This document shows positions 53,507-62,585 of a DNA stretch of 64,000 nucleotides, in pieces. The notes under the pieces are model-generated. The model did not search any database. It saw only the letters and a program-made list of their open reading frames with translations, and was not told where the DNA came from. Source of the stretch: Mesorhizobium sp. ZC-5 (GTDB taxonomy: Bacteria > Pseudomonadota > Alphaproteobacteria > Rhizobiales > Rhizobiaceae); the NCBI RefSeq assembly GCF_025753855.1, contig NZ_JAOWPT010000002.1:558001-622000 (forward strand), written 5' to 3'. The stretch's first letter is position 1. The number at the start of each line of letters is the position of its first letter. The translations under genes and the position numbers were made by a program.

Positions 53507-56461
53507 ATGAAAAACGGCGATCATCTCTTCCTTGTCGACGGCTCCGGCTACATTTTCCGGGCCTATCACGCACTCCCGCCTCTCAACCGCAAATCCGATG
53601 GGCTTCCCGTCAGCGCGGTGCTGGGTTTCTGCAACATGGTGTGGAAGCTGCTGCAGGACGCCAGAAACACCGCCGTGGGTGTGGTTCCGACGCACTTCGC
53701 CGTCATTTTCGACTATTCGTCCAAGACATTCCGCAACGAACTCTATGCCGAATACAAGGCAAACCGCTCGGCGCCGCCCGAGGACCTGATCCCGCAATTC
53801 GGACTGATACGCGAGGCGACGCGCGCCTTCGATCTGCCCTGCCTGGAGATGGAAGGTTTCGAAGCCGACGATCTGATCGCCACCTACGCGCGGCTGGCGA
53901 GGGAGGCAGGCGGCGACGTCACCATCATCTCCTCCGACAAGGACCTGATGCAGCTCGTCGGGCCGACTGTATCGATGTATGACCCCATGAAGGATCGTCA
54001 GATCGGCGTCCCGGAAGTCATCGAGAAATGGGGCGTGCCGCCGGAAAAGATGATCGACCTGCAGGCGCTGACCGGCGACTCGGTCGACAACGTGCCTGGA
54101 GTGCCGGGCATCGGTCCCAAGACGGCGGCGCAATTGCTCGAAATGTTCGGGGACCTCGACACGCTTCTTGAGCGCGCAGGCGAGATTAAGCAGGAAAAGC
54201 GCCGGGAATCGATCGTCGGGAATGCCGACAAGGCGCGGATATCGCGCGACCTGGTCAGGCTGAAGAACGATGTCGCCATCACCGAACCGCTGAGCGATCT
54301 CGTGCTGAAGATGCCGGACGGGCCGAAGCTCATCGCCTTCCTGAAGGCAATGGAGTTTTCCACCCTGACGCGCCGCGTCGCCGAAGCCACCGGCGCGGAT
54401 ATCGCCGTGATCGAGTCCGCCAAGGTCGAGGTCGAGAGTGGAGCCGACGCGCATGGCCCGGACGTCGGTTCCGGGCAGACGGCAGCCAAATCCGCCTCGC
54501 CCGTCGAAACGGCCAAGCCTGCCACAACCGGGGCCGGCCCTGCAGCGGCAGATACCCCGCAGACGCCGGCGATGCTTGCCGCCGCCCGCGCGCAGGCAGC
54601 GATGAATGTGGCGATCGATCGCGGCAAATACGATTGCATCCGCGACCTTGCCACCCTGCAGCAATGGGTGGCGGAAGCGCGCGCTGAGGGCACGGTCGCG
54701 TTCCGCACGGAAACCACCTCGCTCGACCCGATGCGCGCTGAGCCGGTGGGTTTTTCGCTCGCGATTCGGCCAGGCCGTGCCGCTTATATCCCCGTTGGGC
54801 ATCGTGCCAGCGCCGTCGATCTGCTCGGCGGCGGTCGCAGCGACAACCAGGTTGGGCTGGACGAGGCACTGGCGGAACTCAAGCCGCTGCTCGCCGACAG
54901 GTCGGTGCTGAAGATAGGCCACAACCTGAAATACGACTGGCTGCTGATGCACCGGCTCGGCATCGACGTGGCCCCGTTCGACGACACGATGCTGATCTCC
55001 TACGTGCTCGGCGCTGGCACCGGCGCGCACGACATCACCGCATTGGCCGAGCGTTGGCTCGGCCATGACATGATCCCGTTCAAGGAAGTGACCGGCTCCG
55101 GCAAGAACCTCGTCACCTTCGACCTGGTCGACATCGAGCGTGCGACGACGTACGCGACCGAAGGCGCCGATATCGCCATCCGCCTCTGGCATATCCTGAA
55201 GCCGCGCCTTGCAGCCGACGGGCTGGTTTCCGTCTATGAGCGGCTGGAGCGGCCGCTGGTGCCGGTGCTGGCACGCATGGAGGAACGCGGCATCTCCGTC
55301 GACCGGCAGATGCTGTCCCGTCTGTCCGGCGAATTCGCCCAGCGTGCCGGCGCCCTGGAAGAAGATGTCTATACCGCTGCCGGCGAACGCTTCACCATCG
55401 GCTCGCCCAAGCAGCTGGGCGATATCCTGTTCGGCAAGATGGGGCTGCCGGGCGGTTCGAAAACCAAGTCCGGCCAATGGTCGACCACGGCGCAGCTGCT
55501 TGAGGAACTGGCCGCGGAGGGCTACGAACTGCCGCGCCGTATCGTTGACTGGCGCCAGCTCACCAAGCTGAAATCCACCTACACCGATGCGCTGCCGGAA
55601 TACATCCACCCCGAAACCAAGCGCCTGCACACGTCATACGCGCTCGCTTCGACGCCGACTGGGCGCATCTCGTCTTCGGAACCCAACCTGCAGAACATCC
55701 CCATCCGCACCGCCGAGGGCCGGCGCATCCGCACCGCCTTCATCGCCGACAAGGGCAACAAGCTGGTGTCGGCCGATTACAGCCAGATCGAGTTGCGCGT
55801 GCTTGCCCACATCGCCGACATCCCGCAACTGCGGCAGGCGTTCGCCGACGGCATCGACATTCACGCGATGACCGCTTCCGAAATGTTCGGCGTGCCGGTC
55901 GAGGGCATGCCCTCGGAAGTCCGGCGTCGCGCCAAGGCGATCAATTTCGGTATCGTCTACGGCATTTCGGCTTTCGGCCTGGCCAACCAGCTGTCGATCG
56001 AACGATCCGAGGCGGGTGACTACATCAAGAAATATTTCGAGCGCTTCCCCGGCATCCGCGACTATATGGACGGTGCCAAGCAGATGGCCCGCGACAAGGG
56101 GTTTGTCGAAACCATCTTCGGCCGACGCATCCACTATCCGGAAATTCGCTCGTCCAATCCGTCGGTGCGCGCCTTCAATGAGCGCGCCTCGATCAACGCG
56201 CCGATCCAGGGTTCGGCTGCCGACATCATCCGCCGCGCCATGATCCGCATGGAAGATGCCTTGAAAGAGGCCGGCCTTTCGGCACGCATGCTGCTCCAGG
56301 TGCACGACGAACTGATCTTCGAGACCTCCGAGGATGAGGTCGAGGCAACATTGCCGGTGATCAAGAAGGTGATGGAAAACGCCGCCATGCCGGCCGTCGA
56401 CATGGCAGTGCCGTTGCATGTCGACGCGCGCGCCGCAGACAACTGGGACGAAGCGCACTGA
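53507..56461 (+). CDS. polA: DNA polymerase I with degenerate 3'-5' exonuclease site
   Basis: 984 aa from the ATG at 53507. Residues 1-290: 5'-nuclease domain (FLVDGSGYIFRAYHALPP, FEADDLIATYARLA, IISSDKDLMQL). About 370-580: exonuclease domain, in which ExoI reads FRTETTSLDP (R400 replaces the first metal-binding Asp; E402 kept), ExoII keeps D477 (NLKYDW), and ExoIII reads YATEGAD (G553 replaces the second Asp). 580-984: polymerase with motif A ADYSQIELRVLAH, motif B RRRAKAINFGIVYGIS and motif C LLQVHDELIFE. So repair and primer removal should be normal but proofreading is probably lost. A linker of about 70 residues (330-400) is Ala/Pro-rich. Confidence 0.96.
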   Translation: MKNGDHLFLVDGSGYIFRAYHALPPLNRKSDGLPVSAVLGFCNMVWKLLQDARNTAVGVVPTHFAVIFDYSSKTFRNELYAEYKANRSAPPEDLIPQFGLIREATRAFDLPCLEMEGFEADDLIATYARLAREAGGDVTIISSDKDLMQLVGPTVSMYDPMKDRQIGVPEVIEKWGVPPEKMIDLQALTGDSVDNVPGVPGIGPKTAAQLLEMFGDLDTLLERAGEIKQEKRRESIVGNADKARISRDLVRLKNDVAITEPLSDLVLKMPDGPKLIAFLKAMEFSTLTRRVAEATGADIAVIESAKVEVESGADAHGPDVGSGQTAAKSASPVETAKPATTGAGPAAADTPQTPAMLAAARAQAAMNVAIDRGKYDCIRDLATLQQWVAEARAEGTVAFRTETTSLDPMRAEPVGFSLAIRPGRAAYIPVGHRASAVDLLGGGRSDNQVGLDEALAELKPLLADRSVLKIGHNLKYDWLLMHRLGIDVAPFDDTMLISYVLGAGTGAHDITALAERWLGHDMIPFKEVTGSGKNLVTFDLVDIERATTYATEGADIAIRLWHILKPRLAADGLVSVYERLERPLVPVLARMEERGISVDRQMLSRLSGEFAQRAGALEEDVYTAAGERFTIGSPKQLGDILFGKMGLPGGSKTKSGQWSTTAQLLEELAAEGYELPRRIVDWRQLTKLKSTYTDALPEYIHPETKRLHTSYALASTPTGRISSSEPNLQNIPIRTAEGRRIRTAFIADKGNKLVSADYSQIELRVLAHIADIPQLRQAFADGIDIHAMTASEMFGVPVEGMPSEVRRRAKAINFGIVYGISAFGLANQLSIERSEAGDYIKKYFERFPGIRDYMDGAKQMARDKGFVETIFGRRIHYPEIRSSNPSVRAFNERASINAPIQGSAADIIRRAMIRMEDALKEAGLSARMLLQVHDELIFETSEDEVEATLPVIKKVMENAAMPAVDMAVPLHVDARAADNWDEAH

Positions 56462-56504
56462 CAAAAGGACGCCGTCCAAAACAGCGGCGCCCTCATGCAA
56501 TCGA

Positions 56505-57221
56505 TCAGGCGCGCGCCGGAATGTTCAGCCCGCGCTGGACCGCCGGCCGGGCCAGGCCACGATCGAGCCAGGCCTGCGTATTTTTGAACTTGTCCAGTTC
56601 GAGTATTTCGCCGGCTCCGTAAAAGCCGCCCATATTGCGGACCCAGCCGAGGGTGGCGATGTCGGCGATGGAGTAGTCGTTGCCCATGATCCACTCGCGG
56701 CCGGTCAGCCGGCCCTCGAGCACGCCGAACAGGCGCTTGGATTCGTCGCGATAGCGCTGGAACGGCCGCTTGTCCTCGTATTCCCGGCCGGCGAACTTGT
56801 GGAAGAAGCCGAGCTGGCCGAACATCGGGCCGATCGAGGCCATCTGGAAGAACACCCATTGCAGGGTTTCATAGCGGAGCGCCGGATCGGCGGACATCAG
56901 CTTGCCGGTCTTCTCGGCGAGGTAGACGAGGATGGCACCCGACTCGAACAGGCCGATCGGCTTGCCGCCCGGACCGTCGGGATCGATGATTGCCGGGATC
57001 TTGCCGTTTGGATTGAGCGAAAGAAATTCCGGGGTCCAGCTCTCGTTCTTGCCGATGTCGATGAGATGCGGCTCATAGGGAAGGCCGAGTTCCTCGAGCG
57101 CGATCGAAACCTTGACGCCGTTGGGTGTCGGAAGGGAGTAGAGCTGGATGCGGTCGGGGTACTGCGCCGGCCAGCGCTGGGTAATCGGAAATGCGGAGGG
57201 GAATACGGACAGGTCGGCCAT
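56505..57221 (-). CDS. Nu-class glutathione transferase/disulfide reductase (YghU/YfcG-like)
   Basis: 238 aa from the ATG at 57221, AGGAA upstream. RIQLYSLPTPNGVKVSIALEELGLPYE is the nu-class signature: TPNG binds two glutathiones and no catalytic Ser/Cys/Tyr is used. NPNGKIPAIIDPDGPGGKPIGLFESGAILVYLAEKTG follows. C-terminal domain to GREWIMGNDYSIADIATLGWVRN. Likely reduces disulfides such as 2-hydroxyethyl disulfide. Convergent with polA, 43-bp gap. Confidence 0.9.
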   Translation of the reverse strand: MADLSVFPSAFPITQRWPAQYPDRIQLYSLPTPNGVKVSIALEELGLPYEPHLIDIGKNESWTPEFLSLNPNGKIPAIIDPDGPGGKPIGLFESGAILVYLAEKTGKLMSADPALRYETLQWVFFQMASIGPMFGQLGFFHKFAGREYEDKRPFQRYRDESKRLFGVLEGRLTGREWIMGNDYSIADIATLGWVRNMGGFYGAGEILELDKFKNTQAWLDRGLARPAVQRGLNIPARA

Positions 57222-57356
57222 CGGGGTTCCTTGGATATTGCTGAGCAAGGCTACAGCGACTGGAAGGTTTGCTTCAGTTAAGCACGCTTCGCCAGTTCAT
57301 CAATGCCGGCCGGGCAAAAAGCCGGAAGTGCCTCGGCAGCAAGGAGGAAAAAGGCC

Positions 57357-58568
57357 TCAGGCCGCCTTGAACGCGATGGTGGAGTTGGTGCCGCCGAAGG
57401 CGAATCCGTTGCTGATCGCGGCACGGACCGAGCGAACCCTGGCAACGTTTGGGGTGACATCGAGGTCGCATTCCGCGTCTTTTTCACGGTAGTTGGCGGT
57501 CGGCGGCACGATGCCTTCGCGGATTGCCATGACGCAGGCAATCATCTCGATTGCGCCAGACGCGCCCATGCAATGGGCATGCATCGACTTGGTCGACGAC
57601 ACCGAAAGGCTGTCGGCATGCTTGCCGAAGACCCGGCGGATCGCGGCCGTCTCGATCTGGTCGTTGGCCTTGGTGCCGGTTCCATGGGCGTTGATGTAGT
57701 CGACTTCTTCGGGCGCCAATCCCGCATCGAGAAGACAGGCTCGCATCGCCGCGACCGGACCCTCGACGGTGGGTGCGACGATGTCGGTCGCATCGGCGGA
57801 AAGCCCGGTGCCTGCGAGTTCAGCCAATATGGTGGCGCCCCGCGCGGTCGCATGCTCCCAGGTCTCGAGCACCGCCATGCCGGCGCCCTCGCCGATGACC
57901 AGCCCGTCGCGGTCGGCGGAAAATGGCCGGCAGGTCTCGCGGGCGAGCGCCCGCAGGGCTTCCCAGCTTTTCAGGATGCCGTAGACCAGCGGTGCGTCGG
58001 TGCCGCCGGCCAGCATGATATCGGCGCGGCCAAGCCGCAACTGGTCCGCCGCCGTCGCCAAAGCATGGTTCGACGATGAGCAGGCGGAAGTCACGCCGAA
58101 CACCGGTCCGCGCAGTCCATGCACCATCGAAACCTGGCTCGCCGCGGCCCCCGGCATGATGCGGGGAACGGTGAAGACGTCGACGCGTGGGCGCCCTTCG
58201 AGGAATACCGCTCGATAATTGTCCTCGGCGGTCTTGCCTCCGTAGATCCCGGTGCCGACGATGGCGCCGACGCGCGCCGTGTTGGTCTGGTCGATGGTGA
58301 TCCCGGCTTGCCTGATCGCCTCGCTCGCAGCGATGACGGCAAGCAGGCTGAAGCGGTCCATCGTCACCAGCCGCTTGCGGTCGAGCCCATGCTCGGGCAA
58401 TTGCTTGATCTCGGCGCCGATCCGGACCTTCAACTCGTGGAGGGGCGTGGTGGTGATCTCACCGATGCCGGACAGGCCGGCGCGCATCGAACCCCAGATT
58501 GCCGGAACATCCGTGCCGAGTGCGCAAAGCCCACCCATGCCGGTGATGACAATGCGCGGCGATGCCAT
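57357..58568 (-). CDS. NodE/FabF-like beta-ketoacyl-ACP synthase
   Basis: 403 aa. Thiolase fold with the full condensing triad: C163 ([11 protein letters not shown]), H295 ([11 protein letters not shown]) and H332 ([10 protein letters not shown]). Overall pattern is closest to Nod[69 protein letters not shown] and [10 protein letters not shown]-like [22 protein letters not shown]. It elongates acyl chains on a dedicated carrier protein. The ACP gene is 1 bp upstream, so the pair mimics nodFE, yet no other nod gene is near. A role in a special fatty acid (lipid A, surface polysaccharide or quorum signal) is inference. Confidence 0.9.
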   Translation of the reverse strand: MASPRIVITGMGGLCALGTDVPAIWGSMRAGLSGIGEITTTPLHELKVRIGAEIKQLPEHGLDRKRLVTMDRFSLLAVIAASEAIRQAGITIDQTNTARVGAIVGTGIYGGKTAEDNYRAVFLEGRPRVDVFTVPRIMPGAAASQVSMVHGLRGPVFGVTSACSSSNHALATAADQLRLGRADIMLAGGTDAPLVYGILKSWEALRALARETCRPFSADRDGLVIGEGAGMAVLETWEHATARGATILAELAGTGLSADATDIVAPTVEGPVAAMRACLLDAGLAPEEVDYINAHGTGTKANDQIETAAIRRVFGKHADSLSVSSTKSMHAHCMGASGAIEMIACVMAIREGIVPPTANYREKDAECDLDVTPNVARVRSVRAAISNGFAFGGTNSTIAFKAA

Positions 58569-58569
58569 G

Positions 58570-58824
58570 TCAGGGTTGTTTTTCGATCAGGCTGCGAACC
58601 GCGGTGACGATGTCGCCCACGTCCTTCAAATTGTTCCAGGCCTCGACCGTGTTCATCTCGATCTCGATGCCATAGGCCTCCTCAAGGTCGAAAACGATCT
58701 CGGTGAGTTCCAGCGAATGGATGCCCAGCGCGGTCAGTTCCGTGGCCAAGGTGATCTCCCCGCCATCCGGGTCGGCATGAGCCTTGATCTTCTCGATGAT
58801 CTCGCTTGCGAGCTTGTCCGTCAT
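58570..58824 (-). CDS. NodF-like acyl carrier protein with HSL in place of DSL
   Basis: 84 aa from the ATG at 58824 (AGGAAACC upstream). The second half, [22 protein letters not shown], is very close to NodF. The phosphopantetheine site reads LGIHSLEL: S37 is kept but the Asp before it, part of the DSL motif found in nearly all carrier proteins, is H36. That change may alter recognition by the phosphopantetheinyl transferase or lower priming. Translated ahead of the synthase with a 1-bp gap. A divergent promoter is at 58942-58970. Confidence 0.88.
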   Translation of the reverse strand: MTDKLASEIIEKIKAHADPDGGEITLATELTALGIHSLELTEIVFDLEEAYGIEIEMNTVEAWNNLKDVGDIVTAVRSLIEKQP

Positions 58825-58941
58825 CGCGTTGGTTTCCTGCAAGACGTTTCCCCAATTTCGCGGTTGTTGTCCGCTTGTTTCCCCCGGAACACTCGCTGCC
58901 AGCACAAACCACATGGCCGCTACGGCAAAGAACGCTGAAAC

Positions 58942-58970
58942 TCTATAGAAACTGAAACGCAGCGAAGCAA
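58942..58970 (-). promoter_or_regulatory. Promoter of the ACP-synthase pair
   Basis: Leftward TTGCTT (58965-58970), 17-bp spacer, TATAGA (58942-58947). Transcription would begin near 58935, leaving a leader of about 110 nt before the ACP start at 58824. No rightward promoter for ureD could be placed with confidence in the same spacer. Confidence 0.5.
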
Positions 58971-59036
58971 CAAGCGATATCTCGACAAAGCCGGCCGAAG
59001 CCTTAACGTGGCGGCAGGGAGCATGCAGCCGAATTC

Positions 59037-59867
59037 ATGAATAACCAGCTCGCAGACCTCGAACCGCAAAGGGTCTCGGCACGCGCCGAGCTTTCCGTGC
59101 TGCATCTGGAAGGCCGCTCCCGGCTTTCCCGGCTGTATCAGGAAGGCGCCGCCAAAATCCGGCTGCCGCGTGCCGACAGCGACCCCCTGGAAGCCGTGCT
59201 GATCAACACCGCGGGAGGCCTGACCGGAGGCGACCGCCTTCGCTGGACAGTCGATGTCGGACGAATGGCCTCGGCGACGGTCACCACGCAGGCTTGCGAG
59301 AAAGTCTATCGCGCCGAGACCGGCCGCGCGGAGGTCTCCTGCAATTTCTCCGTAGGTGCCGGCGGGCGGCTTGCCTGGCTGCCGCAGGAAACCATCGTTT
59401 TCGACCGCGCGGGGTTCTCACGCCGGCTCGAAGCCGATCTCGGCGAAGGGGCAGAGGCGCTGATCGTCGAGGCGACCGTGTTCGGACGCAAGGCAATGGG
59501 CGAAAGCGTCGGCCGGGCGATGTTTGCCGACCGCTGGAGGATCCGGCGCAATGGCCGGCTCATCCATGCAGAGGACTTTTCGATCGGACCCGATGTCGCC
59601 GACACCTTGTCCCGGTCGGCGGTCACCGGCGGTGAGATCGCAATCGCAACAGTCCTGATGGTTTCCGACGACGCTGCGAACCAGCTGGAAGCCGCGCGGA
59701 CAATCGTCGGGGAAGACGGCGGCGTCAGCGCCTGGAAAGTTACGGAGTCTGGCAAGCTTCTTGCGAGGCTCTTCGCCACGGACAGCTATTCGCTCCGAAA
59801 GCGGCTGGTGCCGTTGATCGAATTGCTCAACGGGCAGGCAAGCCTGCCCAAAGTATGGTCACTTTAG
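59037..59867 (+). CDS. ureD: Urease accessory protein UreD
   Basis: 276 aa. GRSRLSRLYQEGAAKIRLPR, ILINTAGGLTGGDRLRW-type VLINTAGGLTGGDRL, TTQACEKVYRAETGRAEV, LAWLPQETIVFDRAGF and GRKAMGESVG are the UreD/UreH landmarks. With UreF and UreG it forms the complex that delivers nickel to apo-urease. It is the first gene of the operon. The start ATG has only a distant GGGAG. Confidence 0.93.
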   Translation: MNNQLADLEPQRVSARAELSVLHLEGRSRLSRLYQEGAAKIRLPRADSDPLEAVLINTAGGLTGGDRLRWTVDVGRMASATVTTQACEKVYRAETGRAEVSCNFSVGAGGRLAWLPQETIVFDRAGFSRRLEADLGEGAEALIVEATVFGRKAMGESVGRAMFADRWRIRRNGRLIHAEDFSIGPDVADTLSRSAVTGGEIAIATVLMVSDDAANQLEAARTIVGEDGGVSAWKVTESGKLLARLFATDSYSLRKRLVPLIELLNGQASLPKVWSL

Positions 59868-59882
59868 GATTATCGCAGACGC

Positions 59883-60185
59883 ATGAACCTCACTCCGCGG
59901 GAAAAAGACAAACTTCTGGTCGCGATGGCCGCCATCGTCGCCCGCAAGCGGCTCGAACGCGGCGTCAAGCTCAACCATCCCGAGGCGATCGCCCTGATCA
60001 CCGATTTTGTCGTCGAAGGCGCCCGCGACGGGCGTTCGGTGGCCGACCTGATGGAGGCGGGCGCTCACATCGTGTCGCGCAGCCAGGTCATGGAAGGCAT
60101 CGCCGAGATGATCCATGATGTGCAGGTCGAAGCGACGTTTCCGGACGGCACCAAGCTGGTGACCGTTCATCAACCGATCAGGTGA
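59883..60185 (+). CDS. ureA: Urease gamma subunit
   Basis: 100 aa, full length. [33 protein letters not shown] and [25 protein letters not shown] are diagnostic. Structural subunit of the (alpha-beta-gamma)3 urease. Starts 15 bp after ureD. Confidence 0.95.
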   Translation: MNLTPREKDKLLVAMAAIVARKRLERGVKLNHPEAIALITDFVVEGARDGRSVADLMEAGAHIVSRSQVMEGIAEMIHDVQVEATFPDGTKLVTVHQPIR

Positions 60186-60193
60186 GGTCAGAC

Positions 60194-60451
60194 ATGCTGG
60201 AACTCAGGCCAAACTGCGAATGCTGCGACAGGGATCTGCCGGCGAGTGCTCCGGACGCGATGATCTGCACCTTCGAATGCACCTTTTGCGCGGATTGCGC
60301 GGAAACGGTGCTGGGCGGCGTCTGCCCGAATTGCGGTGGCGACTTTTCGCGGCGCCCGATCCGTCCGGCTGCCATGCTGGCGAAATATCCGGCATCGACA
60401 AAACGCGTCCTGAAGGCCGAAGGCTGCACGCCGGTCGGCAAGGCTGCCTGA
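60194..60451 (+). CDS. DUF1272 small zinc-ribbon protein in the urease operon
   Basis: 85 aa from the ATG at 60194, 8 bp after ureA. Eight Cys in CxxC-type pairs (CECC, CTFECTFCADC, CPNC) suggest a double zinc site. DUF1272 proteins of this size occur between ureA and ureB in several rhizobia. Function unknown; metal handling for urease is one possibility. Confidence 0.85.
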   Translation: MLELRPNCECCDRDLPASAPDAMICTFECTFCADCAETVLGGVCPNCGGDFSRRPIRPAAMLAKYPASTKRVLKAEGCTPVGKAA

Positions 60452-60481
60452 GCTGATAACAACGCATTGGAGTTCGAAACC

Positions 60482-61072
60482 ATGATCGGAAGGCTGGCGA
60501 TTGCCCTTGTAATCCTTGGAGCAGGCTCGGTTCCGGCCTTTGCGCATCTCAATCCCGACGAGCACGGTTCCTTCGCCGCCGGCCTCTCGCATCCGCTGTT
60601 CGGAGTCGACCATATCCTCGCAATGGTGGCGGTCGGCCTGTGGGCGGCCCTTTTGGGCGGACGCGCCCTGTGGCTGGTGCCGTCGGCCTTTGTCGGCACG
60701 ATGGCGATCGGCTTCGCGGCGGCGTTGTCGGGTTTATCCCTGCCCTTCGTCGAGCCGGTGATCCTCGCCTCGGTCGTGATCACCGGCCTGCTTGCCGCGG
60801 TGGCGCTGCGGATCCCGGTCTGGGCCTGCATGGCGATGGTCGGGTTTTTCGCTTTTTTCCATGGTTACGCGCATGGCGGCGAGTTGGGTTCGGCGGGCGC
60901 CCTCTCTTTCGGCATCGGCTTTGCCGTTTCGACGGCACTGCTTCATGCAGCGGGCATCGGCATCGGTTTCGGACTGGGCCGTATTTTCGGTGACGGGGCG
61001 GGACGGCTGGCCACGCGGATCGCCGGAGGCGCGACGGCGCTGGGCGGCCTCTGGCTGGCGCTCGGCGCCTGA
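60482..61072 (+). CDS. ureJ: HupE/UreJ family membrane protein
   Basis: 196 aa. Signal peptide or first span [20 protein letters not shown] ending AHLNPDEHG, then six membrane segments. [20 protein letters not shown] is the HPxxGxDHxLxMxxVG nickel-permease motif, and [12 protein letters not shown] carries further His. Members import Ni(II) or Co(II); in urease operons they are called UreJ. No strong terminator separates it from ureB. Confidence 0.88.
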   Translation: MIGRLAIALVILGAGSVPAFAHLNPDEHGSFAAGLSHPLFGVDHILAMVAVGLWAALLGGRALWLVPSAFVGTMAIGFAAALSGLSLPFVEPVILASVVITGLLAAVALRIPVWACMAMVGFFAFFHGYAHGGELGSAGALSFGIGFAVSTALLHAAGIGIGFGLGRIFGDGAGRLATRIAGGATALGGLWLALGA

Positions 61073-61083
61073 GGTTTGCCGAG

Positions 61084-61389
61084 ATGATCCCCGGAGAAGT
61101 CATTCCTGCACCCGGCACCATCGAACTCAATGCGGGCTCGCGCGCGGTGACGTTGAAAGTGGCGAACACCGGCGACCGGCCGATACAGGTCGGCAGCCAC
61201 TACCATTTCTTCGAAACGAATGAAGGGCTGCGCTTCGACCGCGAAAAGGCGCGGGGCATGCGTCTCGACATCGCCGCCGGTACGGCGGTGCGGTTCGAAC
61301 CCGGGCAAGAGCGCGACGTGACGTTGGTGCCGATTGGCGGGAAGCGGGAAGTCTACGGCTTCCAGCAGAAGGTCATGGGGAAAATCTGA
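61084..61389 (+). CDS. ureB: Urease beta subunit
   Basis: 101 aa. [39 protein letters not shown], and [18 protein letters not shown] are standard UreB. Starts 11 bp after ureJ. The following ureC lies about 1.2 kb away because two opposite-strand genes intervene. Confidence 0.95.
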   Translation: MIPGEVIPAPGTIELNAGSRAVTLKVANTGDRPIQVGSHYHFFETNEGLRFDREKARGMRLDIAAGTAVRFEPGQERDVTLVPIGGKREVYGFQQKVMGKI

Positions 61390-61413
61390 GTGGGCGTATG
61401 GCCGCCGAGCGAT

Positions 61414-61905
61414 CTATTGCGCCGGCTTGGCAGCGGCGTAGATGACGATGCCGTTCGAGCCGTCGAAGTCGACGGCCAGGACGTCGCGGATCAGGACCTG
61501 CCGCGAATCGATCGCGTGGTAGAGCATCGCGTTGCCCTCGATCTCCTGCCGGAGTTCAACAACCTCGGCCTCATGTTCCTTGACCTTGGCCTCGATCTCA
61601 GGCGGCGGGCCGCCTTCGGTTATCGCCGCATCGGACAGGAAAACGATGTCGACGTTGTCCAGTTTCGAGGTCTTTCGCACGGTGCTGATGTTTTCCCGGG
61701 TCTTTTCGATCGCGGCGATGACCTTGCCCGCATCGGTTGCGGCACGCGATTCTTCCTCCTTGACGTCCGATCCGATGATCTTGTCGACAGCTTCCTTGCT
61801 CTCCAAGCCTTGCGCGCTGACAAAGGCAGGCGAAGCGAGGACGATGAAAAAGCCGGCCATTGCCAGCGCGTGACGCCATCTCGCGCCGCAAACCTTCATG
61901 GACAT
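61414..61905 (-). CDS. Secreted protein of unknown function inside the urease locus
   Basis: 163 aa, ATG at 61905 with AGGAG 6 nt upstream. Signal peptide [20 protein letters not shown] to ASPAFVSAQ. Mature part is acidic and mostly helical ([35 protein letters not shown]), then [22 protein letters not shown] with coiled-coil periodicity. No known domain. On the opposite strand to the urease genes between ureB and ureC. Confidence 0.75.
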   Translation of the reverse strand: MSMKVCGARWRHALAMAGFFIVLASPAFVSAQGLESKEAVDKIIGSDVKEEESRAATDAGKVIAAIEKTRENISTVRKTSKLDNVDIVFLSDAAITEGGPPPEIEAKVKEHEAEVVELRQEIEGNAMLYHAIDSRQVLIRDVLAVDFDGSNGIVIYAAAKPAQ

Positions 61906-62034
61906 TTTGGTCTCCTGGCAGTGCCGGTTTCAAAACCCACTCCAGCACCGCTGGAGCGTAACGATTGCGGCCCGGCCGGGGTTCCCTCGTCGGAAAAACG
62001 GGCCGGCCTGAGGCCGACCCGCCGGGAAGCTTGG

Positions 62035-62406
62035 TCAGCTTGCCTTCTTGGTGATCAGCGTCAGGGCGCCGTTGTTGCCCATGCTGGCGGCGATGACCTG
62101 CGCCGAGCTGAGGCCCTTGGCTTCGAGCGCCGATTTGATCTCGGGCGTTGCGTCGATCGAACTGCGCAATTTCTGCAGATCCTCATCGCTGCGCTTGGCG
62201 ACGACATCATTGACCTGCGCCTGGGTGGCTTCAGGCAGATCCTTGATGTCGACAATGCTCACGGTGTTGATCGTCGGCGCGGCCGACGGTGCGTTGGGCG
62301 CCGCCGGAGCCGGCGCCGCCGGCGGTTCGGCCGGTTGCTGCTGGGCGCTGGCAGCGGTGGCGAGCGTGAGCGCGGCACCGGCCACGAGAATCGTCAATTT
62401 GCGCAT
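62035..62406 (-). CDS. Small secreted protein of unknown function inside the urease locus
   Basis: 123 aa, AAGGAATATCC before the ATG. Signal peptide MRKLTILVAGAALTLATAAS, cleaved at SAQ. Then a Pro/Ala linker (QQQPAEPPAAPAPAAPNAPS), then a short helical domain (IKDLPEATQAQVNDVVAKRS, EIKSALEAKGLSSAQVIAAS). Same orientation as the gene at 61414, 129 bp upstream of it; likely co-transcribed. Function unknown. Confidence 0.75.
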   Translation of the reverse strand: MRKLTILVAGAALTLATAASAQQQPAEPPAAPAPAAPNAPSAAPTINTVSIVDIKDLPEATQAQVNDVVAKRSDEDLQKLRSSIDATPEIKSALEAKGLSSAQVIAASMGNNGALTLITKKAS

Positions 62407-62585
62407 GGATATTCCTTTCCGTCGCTTGGGAAACGGTTATTTCGGAACGCCCCGGCCGCCGCGTGCGGCACCTCATACGGAAAATGGGATCAGAAGCTGC
62501 CGCTCATCGGGTCATTCCGTGACCATAAGATGGCAGGAATGTGGAAGACGATCCCGACCGACCTGCATTTTGGGAGCAATTGCTG

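Noticed and set aside
53492-55630. Long minus-strand open frame (712 codons)
   Set aside because: Antisense shadow of polA; its composition mirrors high-GC third codon positions of the real gene.
57357-58824. A symbiotic nod gene cluster
   Set aside because: Only the NodF/NodE-like pair is present; no nodA, nodB, nodC, nodD or nod-box sequence was seen, and flanking genes are housekeeping.
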